Of a stretch of DNA of 64,000 bases, positions 17,454 through 25,446 are shown one piece after another. Origin of the DNA: Alphaproteobacteria bacterium (GTDB lineage: Bacteria > Myxococcota_A > UBA796 > GCA-2862545); contig JACKEP010000005.1 of the NCBI GenBank assembly GCA_020632915.1, positions 340,659-404,658 on the forward strand, given 5' to 3'. Below the pieces are notes generated by a model, which did not search any database, was not told the origin of the DNA, and was given only the letters and a program-made list of their open reading frames with translations. Within the stretch, counting starts at the first letter, position 1, and each line of letters starts with the position of its first letter. The position numbers and the translations under genes are program-made.

Positions 17454-18506
17454 ATGACCCCGCGCGCGTCCGGCTTCCACCAGCCCGCCGAGTGGGCGCC
17501 CCACGCCGCCACCTGGGTCGGGTGGCCGTGGGACGAGACCCTGTGGCAGGACGCGCTGGCCGACGCCCAGCACGAGGTGCGCGGGCTCGTCGAGGCCTTC
17601 ACGGCGGCTCCCACTGGGGCCGACCGGGAGGAGGCGTGGGTGCTCGTGCCGGATCGGTCCCACGAGGCCACGGCGCGGCAGGCGCTGATGGGCCTGCCGG
17701 TGCGGTTCGTGCACGCGCCGTTCGGCGACATCTGGCTGCGCGACATCGCGCCGGTCTACGTCGTCGACGGCCAGGGCCGGGTGGGCAGCGTCCGGTTCGA
17801 CTTCAACGGGTGGGGCGGCAAGTACGATCTGCCCGGCGACGCCGAGCTCGCGCGGCGTCTCCAGGACCACGACGACCTGCCGGCGTTCCACGTGCCGATC
17901 GTGCTGGAGGGCGGCAGCGTCGAGGTCGACGGGGAGGGCACCGTGCTCACTACCCGTCAGTGCCTGCTCCACCCCAACCGCAACCCGGGGCTCGACCAGG
18001 CGGCCGTCGAGGCGGCGCTGCACGACGCGCTGGGCACCCGCAAGGTGCTGTGGCTCGACGAGGGGCTGCTCAACGACCACACCGACGGCCACGTCGACAC
18101 CATCGCCCGCTTCGTGGCGCCGGGCGTGGTGGTGTGCATGGCCCCGTCGGGCCCCGACGACCCGAACGCCCAGGTGCTGGAGCGGATCGCCGCGGACCTC
18201 GCCGCGATGACCGACGCCGCCGGGCGTGCCCTGCAGGTGGTGCGCATCCCGTCCCCGGGGCGGGTCGTCGACGGCGAGGGGCGGATCATGCCGGCCTCGC
18301 ACGTCAACTTCCTCATCGCCGACCACGCCGTGGTCGTGCCCGTCTACGGCACACCGTGGGACGAGGCAGCGGTGGCGGCGCTGGCGCCGTGCTTCCCCGG
18401 CCGCACCGTGGTCGGGCGTCGGAGCCGTGCCATCCTCGAAGGCGGTGGCGCGTTCCACTGCATCACCCAACAGGTGCCCCGGCTGGGGCAGGGAGGGAGC
18501 CGATGA
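17454..18506 (+). CDS. aguA: Agmatine deiminase
   Basis: A 350-residue cytoplasmic enzyme that converts agmatine to N-carbamoylputrescine and ammonia in the arginine-decarboxylase route to putrescine. The peptidyl-arginine deiminase-type fold is shown by GDIWLRDIAPVYVV, FNGWGGKYD, LEGGSVEVDG, NDHTDGHVD and the C-terminal nucleophile GGGAFHCITQQ. Length is usual. ATG 17454 follows CTGGAGGACC. The next gene overlaps it by four bases (ATGA) and encodes the following enzyme of the pathway, so the assignment is mutually supported. No arginine decarboxylase is in the window. Confidence 0.93.
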   Translation: MTPRASGFHQPAEWAPHAATWVGWPWDETLWQDALADAQHEVRGLVEAFTAAPTGADREEAWVLVPDRSHEATARQALMGLPVRFVHAPFGDIWLRDIAPVYVVDGQGRVGSVRFDFNGWGGKYDLPGDAELARRLQDHDDLPAFHVPIVLEGGSVEVDGEGTVLTTRQCLLHPNRNPGLDQAAVEAALHDALGTRKVLWLDEGLLNDHTDGHVDTIARFVAPGVVVCMAPSGPDDPNAQVLERIAADLAAMTDAAGRALQVVRIPSPGRVVDGEGRIMPASHVNFLIADHAVVVPVYGTPWDEAAVAALAPCFPGRTVVGRRSRAILEGGGAFHCITQQVPRLGQGGSR

Positions 18507-19378
18507 CCCCGCGCAGCCTCACGGTCGCAGCGGTCCAGTGCCGCCTCGGCGACGAGGACGTCGCCCCCAACGTCGACCGCGTGGTCGCGCTCATCGAGGA
18601 GGCGGCGCGCCAGGGGGCCCAGGTGATCCTGCCGCCCGAGCTGTTCGAGGGGCCCTACTTCTGCCGCGAGCAGGCCGACCGCCACTTCGATCGCGCGCTG
18701 GAGGTGGCCGACCACCCCACGCTGGCGCGGATGTCGGCGCTCGCCCGGCGGCTCGGTGTCGTGATCCCCACCAGCTTCTTCGAGCGGGCGGGCCACGCCA
18801 CCTACAACAGCCTCGCGATGATCGACGCCGACGGCACCGTGCTCGGCGTGTACCGCAAGTCCCACATCCCCGACGGCCCCGGCTACATGGAGAAGTTCTA
18901 CTTCCGGCCGGGCGACACCGGCTTCAAGGTGTGGCCCACCCGGTTCGGCGTGCTGGGCGTCGGGATCTGCTGGGACCAGTGGTACCCCGAGTGTGCCCGC
19001 GCGATGGCCCTGCAGGGCGCCGAGGCGCTGTTCTACCCCACCGCCATCGGCTCGGAGCCCGCCTACCCGGACTACGACTCGAAGGACCCGTGGCAGCGAT
19101 CGATGATGGCGCACGCCATCGCCAACAGCATGCCCGTGGTCGCCGCCAACCGCATCGGCGACGAGGGCGGGCAGCGCTTCTACGGCAGCTCGTTCATCGC
19201 CGATCCGCGCGGCGACAAGGTCGCTGAGCTCGGGCGTGAGGAGGAAGGGGTGATCACGGCCACCTTCGATCTGCACGCCCTGGCGCGTCGCCGTTCGGAG
19301 TGGGGGTTCTTCCGGGATCGTCGCCCGGAGCTCTACGGCGTGCTCGCCACGGCGGACGGGCGCACCCGGGTGCCGTGA
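18503..19378 (+). CDS. aguB: N-carbamoylputrescine amidase
   Basis: A 291-residue nitrilase-superfamily enzyme hydrolysing N-carbamoylputrescine to putrescine, CO2 and ammonia. The Glu-Lys-Cys triad is visible: ILPPELFEG (Glu), YRKSHIPDGPGYMEK (Lys), and GVGICWDQWYPE (Cys). Further family features are FYFRPGDTGFKVW and the C-terminal SEWGFFRDRRPELYG. Its ATG overlaps the aguA stop (ATGA), so translation is coupled. Together with aguA it completes putrescine synthesis from agmatine. Confidence 0.94.
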   Translation: MTPRSLTVAAVQCRLGDEDVAPNVDRVVALIEEAARQGAQVILPPELFEGPYFCREQADRHFDRALEVADHPTLARMSALARRLGVVIPTSFFERAGHATYNSLAMIDADGTVLGVYRKSHIPDGPGYMEKFYFRPGDTGFKVWPTRFGVLGVGICWDQWYPECARAMALQGAEALFYPTAIGSEPAYPDYDSKDPWQRSMMAHAIANSMPVVAANRIGDEGGQRFYGSSFIADPRGDKVAELGREEEGVITATFDLHALARRRSEWGFFRDRRPELYGVLATADGRTRVP

Positions 19379-19411
19379 GGCGCTCGCCCGGCGGCCTGGC
19401 GCCGCGCGTGC

Positions 19412-20278
19412 TCACTCCGGCGGGGGTCGGCTGATCGTGCCGTCGCTGTCCGGCGGCGCGGCGGGGCCGCCGGTGCGCAGCTGGGTCACCACGCGGTCCA
19501 GCGGAAAGGCGTTGTCGTCGTAGCGCTCGACCAGGGTGCCCTGGGCGTCGAGCACCAGCGTCCGCAGGCTGTGCACGATCTCGCCGCCGCCCGTGGTGAA
19601 CGGCAGGGCCGCCTGCAGCGCGAGGGCGTCGAACGCTGCGCCGTCGACGCGACCGAAGCGCCACGTGTCGGGTCTCGCGCCGGCCGACGCCGCGAAGGCC
19701 TGAAGGGTGTCGAGGTCGTCGTGGGCCAGATCGATCGTGACGGCCAGCAGGCGGGCGTCGGTGCCCACCTGGTCCTGGAGCGCCTGCAGCCGGCTGACGG
19801 TGAGCGGGCAGTACGCCGGGATCGGGCAGCGGGTGTAGAGGAACGTCAACAGGGTGGGCTTGGGCTGTCCCTGACCGATCGTCCAGGTCTCGCCACCGGT
19901 GACCGGGATCTGCGTGGTGGGGAAGGACTGACCCGGACGGATCGGACCCGGACCCTCGGGGGGCGTGGGCTCGGGCAGCGCCTGGTGACCGGTGACCCGC
20001 ACCTTGTCGAGGACGGTGCCGTCGGGGTGCACCATGAGCCGCGCGACGATGCGATCGCCGGGCTTGAGGCCCGCGTCGCGGGCGCTGTCGGACAGGCCGA
20101 ACGGCATCACCATCGCCCCCATCAGCCCGGGGACGGCCTCGTGGTCGACGATCACCTCGCCGTCGGGGCGCACCTCCAGCACCACGCCGTGCAGGATGTA
20201 GGCGTCGCGCCCCCAGCAGGCGGACAGCAGCAGCGCGGCGGCGAGCGGCGCGAGCCAGGGGTGGGGGCGTCGGAGCAT
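19412..20278 (-). CDS. SCO1/SenC-type copper protein with N-terminal CusF-like domain (lipoprotein)
   Basis: A 288-residue protein; the ATG follows GAGGTGCCC. The signal MLRRPHPWLAPLAAALLLSAC is a lipoprotein signal. Residues about 25-100 resemble a CusF/copper-binding domain (HGVVLEVRPDGEVIVDHEAV and GLMGAMVMPF). The C-terminal half is the thioredoxin-like SCO domain with TFLYTRCPIPAYCP (CX4C, one residue longer than the usual CX3C) and a conserved late histidine in IVHSLRTLVLD. SCO proteins deliver copper to cytochrome c oxidase CuA. This domain pairing is common in bacteria. It is divergent from the pigment operon and convergent with aguB. Confidence 0.88.
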   Translation of the reverse strand: MLRRPHPWLAPLAAALLLSACWGRDAYILHGVVLEVRPDGEVIVDHEAVPGLMGAMVMPFGLSDSARDAGLKPGDRIVARLMVHPDGTVLDKVRVTGHQALPEPTPPEGPGPIRPGQSFPTTQIPVTGGETWTIGQGQPKPTLLTFLYTRCPIPAYCPLTVSRLQALQDQVGTDARLLAVTIDLAHDDLDTLQAFAASAGARPDTWRFGRVDGAAFDALALQAALPFTTGGGEIVHSLRTLVLDAQGTLVERYDDNAFPLDRVVTQLRTGGPAAPPDSDGTISRPPPE

Positions 20279-20596
20279 GGGCACCTCGGAGTGGCGCGGG
20301 CGCTGGAGCGGGCAGGGGGAGTAGCCCGTCCGCGCGGGTGGGGCGGGGGACGCTGGGTTGCAGGGGACGGACCACCGGGTCAAGGAGGCGCCCCTCGGCC
20401 GGCGCGAGGACACGGGCGTCGGTCCGTGGCGTCGGCCCTCGTCGCCCACCCCGTCTGAAGGAGGGAGCTTGCGTCACCACGTGTTGCACGTCCGACGCAC
20501 CCACGCCTCCGGCCGGGTAGGAACGAGCACGCAGGGAGCGCCGGCCGCATCGCGCACCCACGCGACGCGGCGGTGGCGCCCGGGGAGCACGGTTCG
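20279..20596. other. Intergenic region between the SCO-like gene and the pigment operon
   Basis: About 318 bases between divergent genes, which must hold promoters for both directions. I see no convincing -35/-10 pair at this base composition. The right half contains the short candidate leader reading frame listed separately, and a small inverted repeat ACGTG-TTG-CACGT around 20479-20491. The left half shows nothing supportable. Confidence 0.5.
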
Positions 20597-20600
20597 ATGA
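20469..20600 (+). CDS. Candidate 43-residue leader peptide upstream of the ammonia lyase
   Basis: A TTG codon directly follows the best ribosome binding site in the region (AAGGAGGGAGC). It opens a 43-codon frame whose TGA overlaps the ATG of the ammonia lyase gene (ATGA), the same junction type used throughout this operon. The peptide begins MRHHVLHVRRTHASG and is rich in His and Arg. It may be a translated leader that couples to, or attenuates, the operon. It could equally be chance in GC-rich DNA, since the lyase has its own moderate site (GGGGAG). Confidence 0.3.
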   Translation: MRHHVLHVRRTHASGRVGTSTQGAPAASRTHATRRWRPGSTVR

Positions 20601-22159
20601 ACGCTGAACGCGGTGGCACGATCACCCTCGGTTCCGCTCCGCTGACGATCGACGACGTCGAGCGGCTCGCCCATCGCCGCGCGCGCCTCGTCCTCTCCGA
20701 CGCCCCGGACGTGCTCGCCCGTCTCCGACGGAGCCGCGAGGTGCTCGAGCAGCACGTCGCCTCGGGCCACGTGGTCTACGGGGTCACCACCGGGTTCGGC
20801 GAGAGCTGCGTCAACGCGATCGAGGCCGCCCACCAGGACGCCCTCGCGGCCAACCTCGTCCGGTTCCACGGTGTCGGCACGGGCGACCTGCTCGACCCGG
20901 TGCAGGGGCGCGCGGTGCTGGTCGCCCGCCTGGCGGCGCTGGTGCAGGGTGGATCGGCGATCCGCCTCGAGGTCCTCGAGCTGCTGCTCGCCCTGCTCGA
21001 CCACGACCTGATCCCCGCGATCCCGGCGGAGGGCAGCGTCGGCGCCAGCGGCGATCTCACCCCGCTGTCCTACGTGGCCGCCGTGTTGATGGGCGAGCGC
21101 GAGGTGTGGCGCGACGGCGAGGTGGTTCCGTCGGCCGAGGCGCTGGCCGAGGCCGGCCTCACGCCGGTGGTGCTCCAGCCCAAGGAGAGCCTGGCGCTGA
21201 TGAACGGCACCAGCGTGATGACCGGGCTCGCGTGCCTGGCCTGGGTGCGCGCCGAGCGCGTGGCCCGCCTGGCGTGCACGCTCACGGGCATGGCCAGCGA
21301 CGTGCTGCGCGGCAACGCGTCGCACTTCGACGATCGCATCTTCGCCGCCAAGCCCCACCCGGGGCAGCGTCAGGCGGCTGCGTGGGTCCGTGCCCACCTG
21401 GCCTACGACCCGGCCACCCACGTCGACCCCGATCGCATCCAGGACCGCTACTCGATCCGGTGCGCGCCGCACGTCATCGGCGTTCTCCTCGACGCCCTGC
21501 CGTTCCTGCGGGGGATGCTCGAGGTCGAGCTCAACGGGGTCAACGACAACCCCGTGATCGACCCCGACACGGGGGCGGTGCTCCACGGCGGCAACTTCTA
21601 CGGTGGCCACGTCGCGTTCGCGATGGACGCGCTCAAGGCGGCCGTGGCGAGCGTGGCTGACCTGCTCGACCGACAGATGGAGCTGATGGGCAACCCCGCG
21701 TCGTCCAACGGCCTGCCCGGCAACCTCGTGGCGCCGGGGCGGCCGGGCCACGCGGCCTCGCACGGGGTCAAGGCGATGCAGATCGCCACGTCGGCGCTCA
21801 CTGCCGAGGCGCTCAAGCTCACGATGCCGGCCGCGTCGTTCAGCCGCTCCACCGAGTCGCACAACCAGGACAAGGTCAGCATGGGCACGATCGCGGCGCG
21901 CGACGCGCTGCGCGTGGTCGAGCTCACCGAGCGGGTGGCGGCCATCCACCTGCTCGCGGCCTGCCAGGCGGTCGACCTGCGCGGGGTGGCCAGCTGCCGT
22001 GCGGCGAGCGCGGCGGTCCACGGGGCGGTGCGTCAGATGGTGCCGTTCACCGACGTCGACCGACGCCACGATCGCGACATCGTCCGCCTCGTCGAGCTGG
22101 TGCGCCGCGAGGCGCTGCCGCTGCCGGTGTCGGCGTCGCCCCTCGCAGCGTCGGCCTGA
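20597..22159 (+). CDS. Aromatic amino acid/histidine ammonia-lyase of an aryl-polyene cluster
   Basis: A 520-residue MIO-type ammonia lyase. The self-cyclising triad is A150-S151-G152 in GSVGASGDLTPLSY. Other family features are YGVTTGFGESC (catalytic Tyr loop), NGVNDNPVIDP, and NQDKVSMGTIAARDA. The substrate-selectivity segment reads NLVRFHGVGTG (R89, F90, H91), unlike the SH pair usual in histidine ammonia-lyases. No hutU, hutI or hutG is nearby; instead ketosynthases follow directly. I infer deamination of tyrosine or phenylalanine to the cinnamate-type starter acid of an aryl polyene, as in flexirubin clusters. Histidase activity cannot be excluded. Confidence 0.85.
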   Translation: MNAERGGTITLGSAPLTIDDVERLAHRRARLVLSDAPDVLARLRRSREVLEQHVASGHVVYGVTTGFGESCVNAIEAAHQDALAANLVRFHGVGTGDLLDPVQGRAVLVARLAALVQGGSAIRLEVLELLLALLDHDLIPAIPAEGSVGASGDLTPLSYVAAVLMGEREVWRDGEVVPSAEALAEAGLTPVVLQPKESLALMNGTSVMTGLACLAWVRAERVARLACTLTGMASDVLRGNASHFDDRIFAAKPHPGQRQAAAWVRAHLAYDPATHVDPDRIQDRYSIRCAPHVIGVLLDALPFLRGMLEVELNGVNDNPVIDPDTGAVLHGGNFYGGHVAFAMDALKAAVASVADLLDRQMELMGNPASSNGLPGNLVAPGRPGHAASHGVKAMQIATSALTAEALKLTMPAASFSRSTESHNQDKVSMGTIAARDALRVVELTERVAAIHLLAACQAVDLRGVASCRAASAAVHGAVRQMVPFTDVDRRHDRDIVRLVELVRREALPLPVSASPLAASA

Positions 22160-22165
22160 GGCACG

Positions 22166-23362
22166 ATGCACGGCGCACCGTCCACGGCGACGGGGTCGGT
22201 GCGGCCCTACCCGATCACGGCGTTCGGGTGCGCCACGGCGCTGGGCGCCACCACCGAGGCCACGCTGGCGGGCCTCGCCGCCGGGCACACGGGGCTCGGG
22301 CCGCTGCCGGCGTCATGGAACATGCCGTTCGAGACCTGGTACGGCGTGGTGCCCGGCACGTTCGCCCCGCTGCCTCCCCACCTCGCCGACCGCGACAGCG
22401 TCCAGCACCGCCTCTGCCAGCACGTGTTCGAGCTGGTGGGCGCGCAGGCGCGCGAGGCCGTGGCGCGCTGGGGCGCCGACCGGGTCGCGGTGCTCGTGGG
22501 CACCACCACTGGCGGCATCGCCGACACCGAGCGCCACTACCCCACCTTCCGCGACACGGGCGCGTTCCCGCCGTCGTTCCGCCTCGACCGCCAGCACCTC
22601 CTTGAGGGCTCGGCGTCGGTGATCGCGGCGCTCGCCGGCGCCACCGGACCCCGCTTCACCCAGTCGTCGGCGTGCTCGTCGAGCCTCAAGGTGTTCGGGA
22701 CGGCGCGGCGCCTGCTCGACACCGGCCTGTGTGACGCCGTCCTCGTCGCAGGCGTCGACTCGCGCTGTCGGTTCACGCTGCTGGGCTTTCAGGGCCTCGA
22801 GGTGCTCTCCTCGTCCCACTGCCGTCCGTTCGGTGCCCACCGGGATGGCATCAACCTCGGCGAGGGCGGCGGCATCGCCGTGGTGGAGCGCTCGGGCACG
22901 GCGCTGGCCTGGCTCACGGGCGTCGGCGAGAGCTCGGATGCCCACCACATGACCCAGCCCCACCCCGAGGGGCGCGGGCTGGCGTCGGCGATGCGGATGG
23001 CGCTCGGGCAGGCGGGCGCGACGCAGGTCGACCTCGTGAACGCCCACGCCACGGGCACCCGCTACAACGACGCGGCCGAGGCCGCGGCCATCGCCACCCT
23101 GCTGCCGGATCGACCGCCCGTCGTGGGCACCAAGGGCTACACCGGGCACACGCTGGGCGCCTGTGGGGCCGTCGAGGTCGCCTTGTGCCTCCTCGCCCTC
23201 CAGCACGGGTGGAGCCCGGGCACCCTCACCGAGCCCTCGCTGGATCCCGAGATCGACGTGGACGTCCGCGTCGATCGCGTCGAAGGGCCGTTCGCACGCG
23301 TGCTCTGCACGTCGGCGGCCTTCGCGGGCCACAACGCCGCCGTGCTGGTGGAGGCGCCGTGA
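22166..23362 (+). CDS. Beta-ketoacyl-ACP synthase (aryl-polyene type)
   Basis: A 398-residue thiolase-fold condensing enzyme. The Cys-His-His triad is intact: SSACSSSLK (Cys), NAHATGTRYND (His) and KGYTGHTLGACGAVE (His). It starts 6 bases after the lyase stop. The N-terminus (TAFGCATALGATTEATLAGL) is the usual KAS start. It would elongate the ACP-bound aryl starter with malonyl units. A partner lacking the full triad follows with a four-base overlap, giving a heterodimer-like KS/CLF arrangement as in aryl-polyene and type II polyketide systems. Confidence 0.9.
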   Translation: MHGAPSTATGSVRPYPITAFGCATALGATTEATLAGLAAGHTGLGPLPASWNMPFETWYGVVPGTFAPLPPHLADRDSVQHRLCQHVFELVGAQAREAVARWGADRVAVLVGTTTGGIADTERHYPTFRDTGAFPPSFRLDRQHLLEGSASVIAALAGATGPRFTQSSACSSSLKVFGTARRLLDTGLCDAVLVAGVDSRCRFTLLGFQGLEVLSSSHCRPFGAHRDGINLGEGGGIAVVERSGTALAWLTGVGESSDAHHMTQPHPEGRGLASAMRMALGQAGATQVDLVNAHATGTRYNDAAEAAAIATLLPDRPPVVGTKGYTGHTLGACGAVEVALCLLALQHGWSPGTLTEPSLDPEIDVDVRVDRVEGPFARVLCTSAAFAGHNAAVLVEAP

Positions 23363-24135
23363 GTGCCGCGGTGGCCGTGTGCGGCCTGGGCCTGTGGACG
23401 CCGGGATTCGCCAGCCTCGCTGCGTGGCGAGCCGGCGCGGAGGACCCGTCGGTGACCGAGCCCGTGGGCGCGCTGATGCCCAAGGCCACCTTGCGCCGCG
23501 CCACGGCGCTGACGCGCATGGCCGCCGACGCGCTCGCGCAGGCGCTGCACGGCACGGGCATCGCCAGCGACCGCACCGCGCTCGTGCTCGGCACCGTGGG
23601 GGGCGAGCTCGACACGACGTTCGCGTGCCTCGCGCTCACCCACGAAGTGCCGCCCGCGTCGTCGCCGCTGCGCTTCCGCAACTCGGTGCACAACGCAGCG
23701 CTCGGCCACGTGTCGATCGCCACCGGCAACCGTGGCTACGGCTCGGCGCTGTCGGCCTCGGCCGATCGCATCGTCGCGATGTCGCTCCTCGAGGGCTGGC
23801 TGTGGGCGGCCACCCAGGGCGGCCACGTCGCCGTGCTCGTGGTCGACGAGACCTGGCCGACGGACCGCTTCGATCCGGTCGCCGGCGCGGTGCTGCTGTC
23901 GGCGGAGCCCCCCCCGGAGGCACACGTGCTCGGCTGGCTGGGCGCGCCCGGGCGGGAGCTGCCGACCTGTCAGGCGCCGCCGTGGCAGCGACCGTCGCTG
24001 GCCGGCAACCCGAGCGCAGGCATCGTCGACCTGCTGACGCTGCTGGCCGACGGCGCGCCGGGCGTGTTGCCGCTGTCGCCCGCCACCGACGGGCAGGCCC
24101 CGTGGTCGGTGCCGTTCACCGTGGCCCGCCCGTGA
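23359..24135 (+). CDS. Short ketosynthase-like protein, probable chain-length-factor partner
   Basis: A 258-residue protein beginning at a GTG that overlaps the upstream stop (GTGA). It matches only the N-terminal half of a ketosynthase: VAVCGLGLWTPGFASLAAWRAG at the start, ALVLGTVGGELDTTF, and FRNSVHNAALGHVSIATGNRGYGSALSAS. The position of the catalytic Cys is occupied by GNRGYGSALS, so it is not expected to condense. Short proteins of this kind (Ketoacyl-synt_2 type) pair with an active ketosynthase in aryl-polyene clusters. The C-terminal quarter is unusual and Pro-rich. Confidence 0.8.
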   Translation: MSAAVAVCGLGLWTPGFASLAAWRAGAEDPSVTEPVGALMPKATLRRATALTRMAADALAQALHGTGIASDRTALVLGTVGGELDTTFACLALTHEVPPASSPLRFRNSVHNAALGHVSIATGNRGYGSALSASADRIVAMSLLEGWLWAATQGGHVAVLVVDETWPTDRFDPVAGAVLLSAEPPPEAHVLGWLGAPGRELPTCQAPPWQRPSLAGNPSAGIVDLLTLLADGAPGVLPLSPATDGQAPWSVPFTVARP

Positions 24136-24593
24136 CCCTGCCGGCCCCCCACGAGCTGCTGCCCCACGGACGCGCCGCCGTGCTGCTCGATGCCATCGTG
24201 GCGGCCGACGCCGAGGTCACCACCTGCAGGGCCACCGTGCGTCCCACCCATCCCTACGCCCTCGGCAGCCAGGTCCCGGCCATCGTGGCCGTCGAGCTCA
24301 TGGCCCAGGCGATGGGCGTGCACCGCGGCATGCACTGCCGCACCACCGGCGAGCCCTTCGGCCAGGCCCTGCTCGTGGGCGTGCCCTCGCTCAGGCTGCA
24401 CGTCGAACGGCTGGAGCTCGGCGACGAGCTCGACGTGGAGGTCACGCTGGTGGGCGACCAGCCGCCGCTGACCGTGTTCACCGGACGGGTGCTGCGCGCC
24501 GCGGAGGTCGTGGCCGAGGGGCGGCTGCAGGTCTACCATGGGGCGGTCGAGCGCCCCCATCCGCCTGGTGGTGCCACGCGGGAGACCCAGTGA
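24132..24593 (+). CDS. Hotdog-fold 3-hydroxyacyl-ACP dehydratase (ApeP-like)
   Basis: A 153-residue protein starting at a GTG overlapping the upstream stop. The N-terminus PAPHELLPHGRAAVLLDAIV carries the LPHG/LLD motif of FabZ/FabA-like hotdog proteins, followed by VPAIVAVELMAQAMGVHRGMH with the acidic residue of the central helix. It probably dehydrates 3-hydroxyacyl-ACP intermediates to build conjugated double bonds. It resembles the dehydratases of aryl-polyene clusters more than housekeeping FabZ. A four-base overlap joins it to the ketoreductase gene. Confidence 0.82.
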   Translation: MTLPAPHELLPHGRAAVLLDAIVAADAEVTTCRATVRPTHPYALGSQVPAIVAVELMAQAMGVHRGMHCRTTGEPFGQALLVGVPSLRLHVERLELGDELDVEVTLVGDQPPLTVFTGRVLRAAEVVAEGRLQVYHGAVERPHPPGGATRETQ

Positions 24594-25330
24594 CCAGCCC
24601 CTCGGACCTCCCGTCGCGCCGCGCCCTCGTCACTGGCGCGAGCCGAGGTATCGGCGCTGCCATCGCCCTCCGCCTCGCCGCGGACGGCCACCGCGTGGTG
24701 TTGAACTACCGGAGCGACGACGCGGCGGCGCACGCGCTGCGCGATCGGATCGTCGCGGCCGGCGGCCGCGTGACGCTGGCGCGCTTCGACGTGGCGGACG
24801 GCGCGGCCACCGCGAACGCGCTGGCGTCCCTCGACGTGGAGGACGATCCGTTCGGCATCGTGGTCAACAACGCCGGCGTCACGTCGGACGGCCTGATGGC
24901 CGCGATGTCGGTCGAGGCGTGGCAGCGCGTCACGCGCACCACCCTCGACGGCTTCTTCCACGTCACCCAGCCCTTGCTGATGGGCATGATCCGGATGCGG
25001 TGGGGCCGGGTGGTCAACATCACCTCGGTCTCGGGCGTCCACGGCAACGCCGGGCAGGTCAACTACAGCGCGGCGAAGGCCGGGCTGATCGGTGCCACGA
25101 AGGCGCTCGCGCGGGAGCTGGCCAAGCGCAAGGTCACGGTCAACGCCGTCGCGCCGGGCCTGATCGACACCGACATGCTGGCCGGCGCCCCGGTCGACCG
25201 CCTGCTGGAGGGCGTGCCGATGCGCCGGCTGGGCACCCCGGACGAGGTCGCGGAGGCGGTGGCGTTCCTCTGCAGCGAGGGCGCGTCGTACGTCACGGGA
25301 CAGGTGCTGGGCGTGAGCGGCGGTCTGTAG
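24590..25330 (+). CDS. 3-oxoacyl-ACP reductase (FabG family)
   Basis: A 246-residue short-chain dehydrogenase. The NAD(P) site TGASRGIG is near residue 15. The NNAG motif is VVNNAGVTSDGLM, catalytic Ser is in NITSVSGVHGNAG, and YxxxK is YSAAKAGLIG. The C-terminus VTGQVLGVSGGL is typical of FabG. It starts at a GTG overlapping the dehydratase stop. In context it reduces the 3-keto group of each growing polyene intermediate. It is the last gene of the plus-strand half of the pigment cluster. Confidence 0.92.
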   Translation: MTSPSDLPSRRALVTGASRGIGAAIALRLAADGHRVVLNYRSDDAAAHALRDRIVAAGGRVTLARFDVADGAATANALASLDVEDDPFGIVVNNAGVTSDGLMAAMSVEAWQRVTRTTLDGFFHVTQPLLMGMIRMRWGRVVNITSVSGVHGNAGQVNYSAAKAGLIGATKALARELAKRKVTVNAVAPGLIDTDMLAGAPVDRLLEGVPMRRLGTPDEVAEAVAFLCSEGASYVTGQVLGVSGGL

Positions 25331-25360
25331 CGACCCGTCGGTGGGGTCTCCACATCTGAT

Positions 25361-25394
25361 GCACGCTGGCTCACGCTGGCTCACGCGGGCTCAC
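25361..25394. repeat. Short imperfect tandem repeat in the convergent intergenic region
   Basis: Three copies of a ten-base unit close to TCACGCTGGC (25361, 25371, 25381), the outer copies differing at one position, between the stops of the two convergent pigment operons. It has no clear stem or T-run. Confidence 0.4.
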
Positions 25395-25446
25395 GGTCCG
25401 CCTCACGGTAGGACGCACGGACGCGGCGGCCCGCGGCGCCGCAGGC

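Noticed and set aside
20597..22159. Histidine-degradation (hut) operon
   Set aside because: No urocanase, imidazolonepropionase or formiminoglutamase gene is nearby, and the following genes are ketosynthase, dehydratase and reductase.
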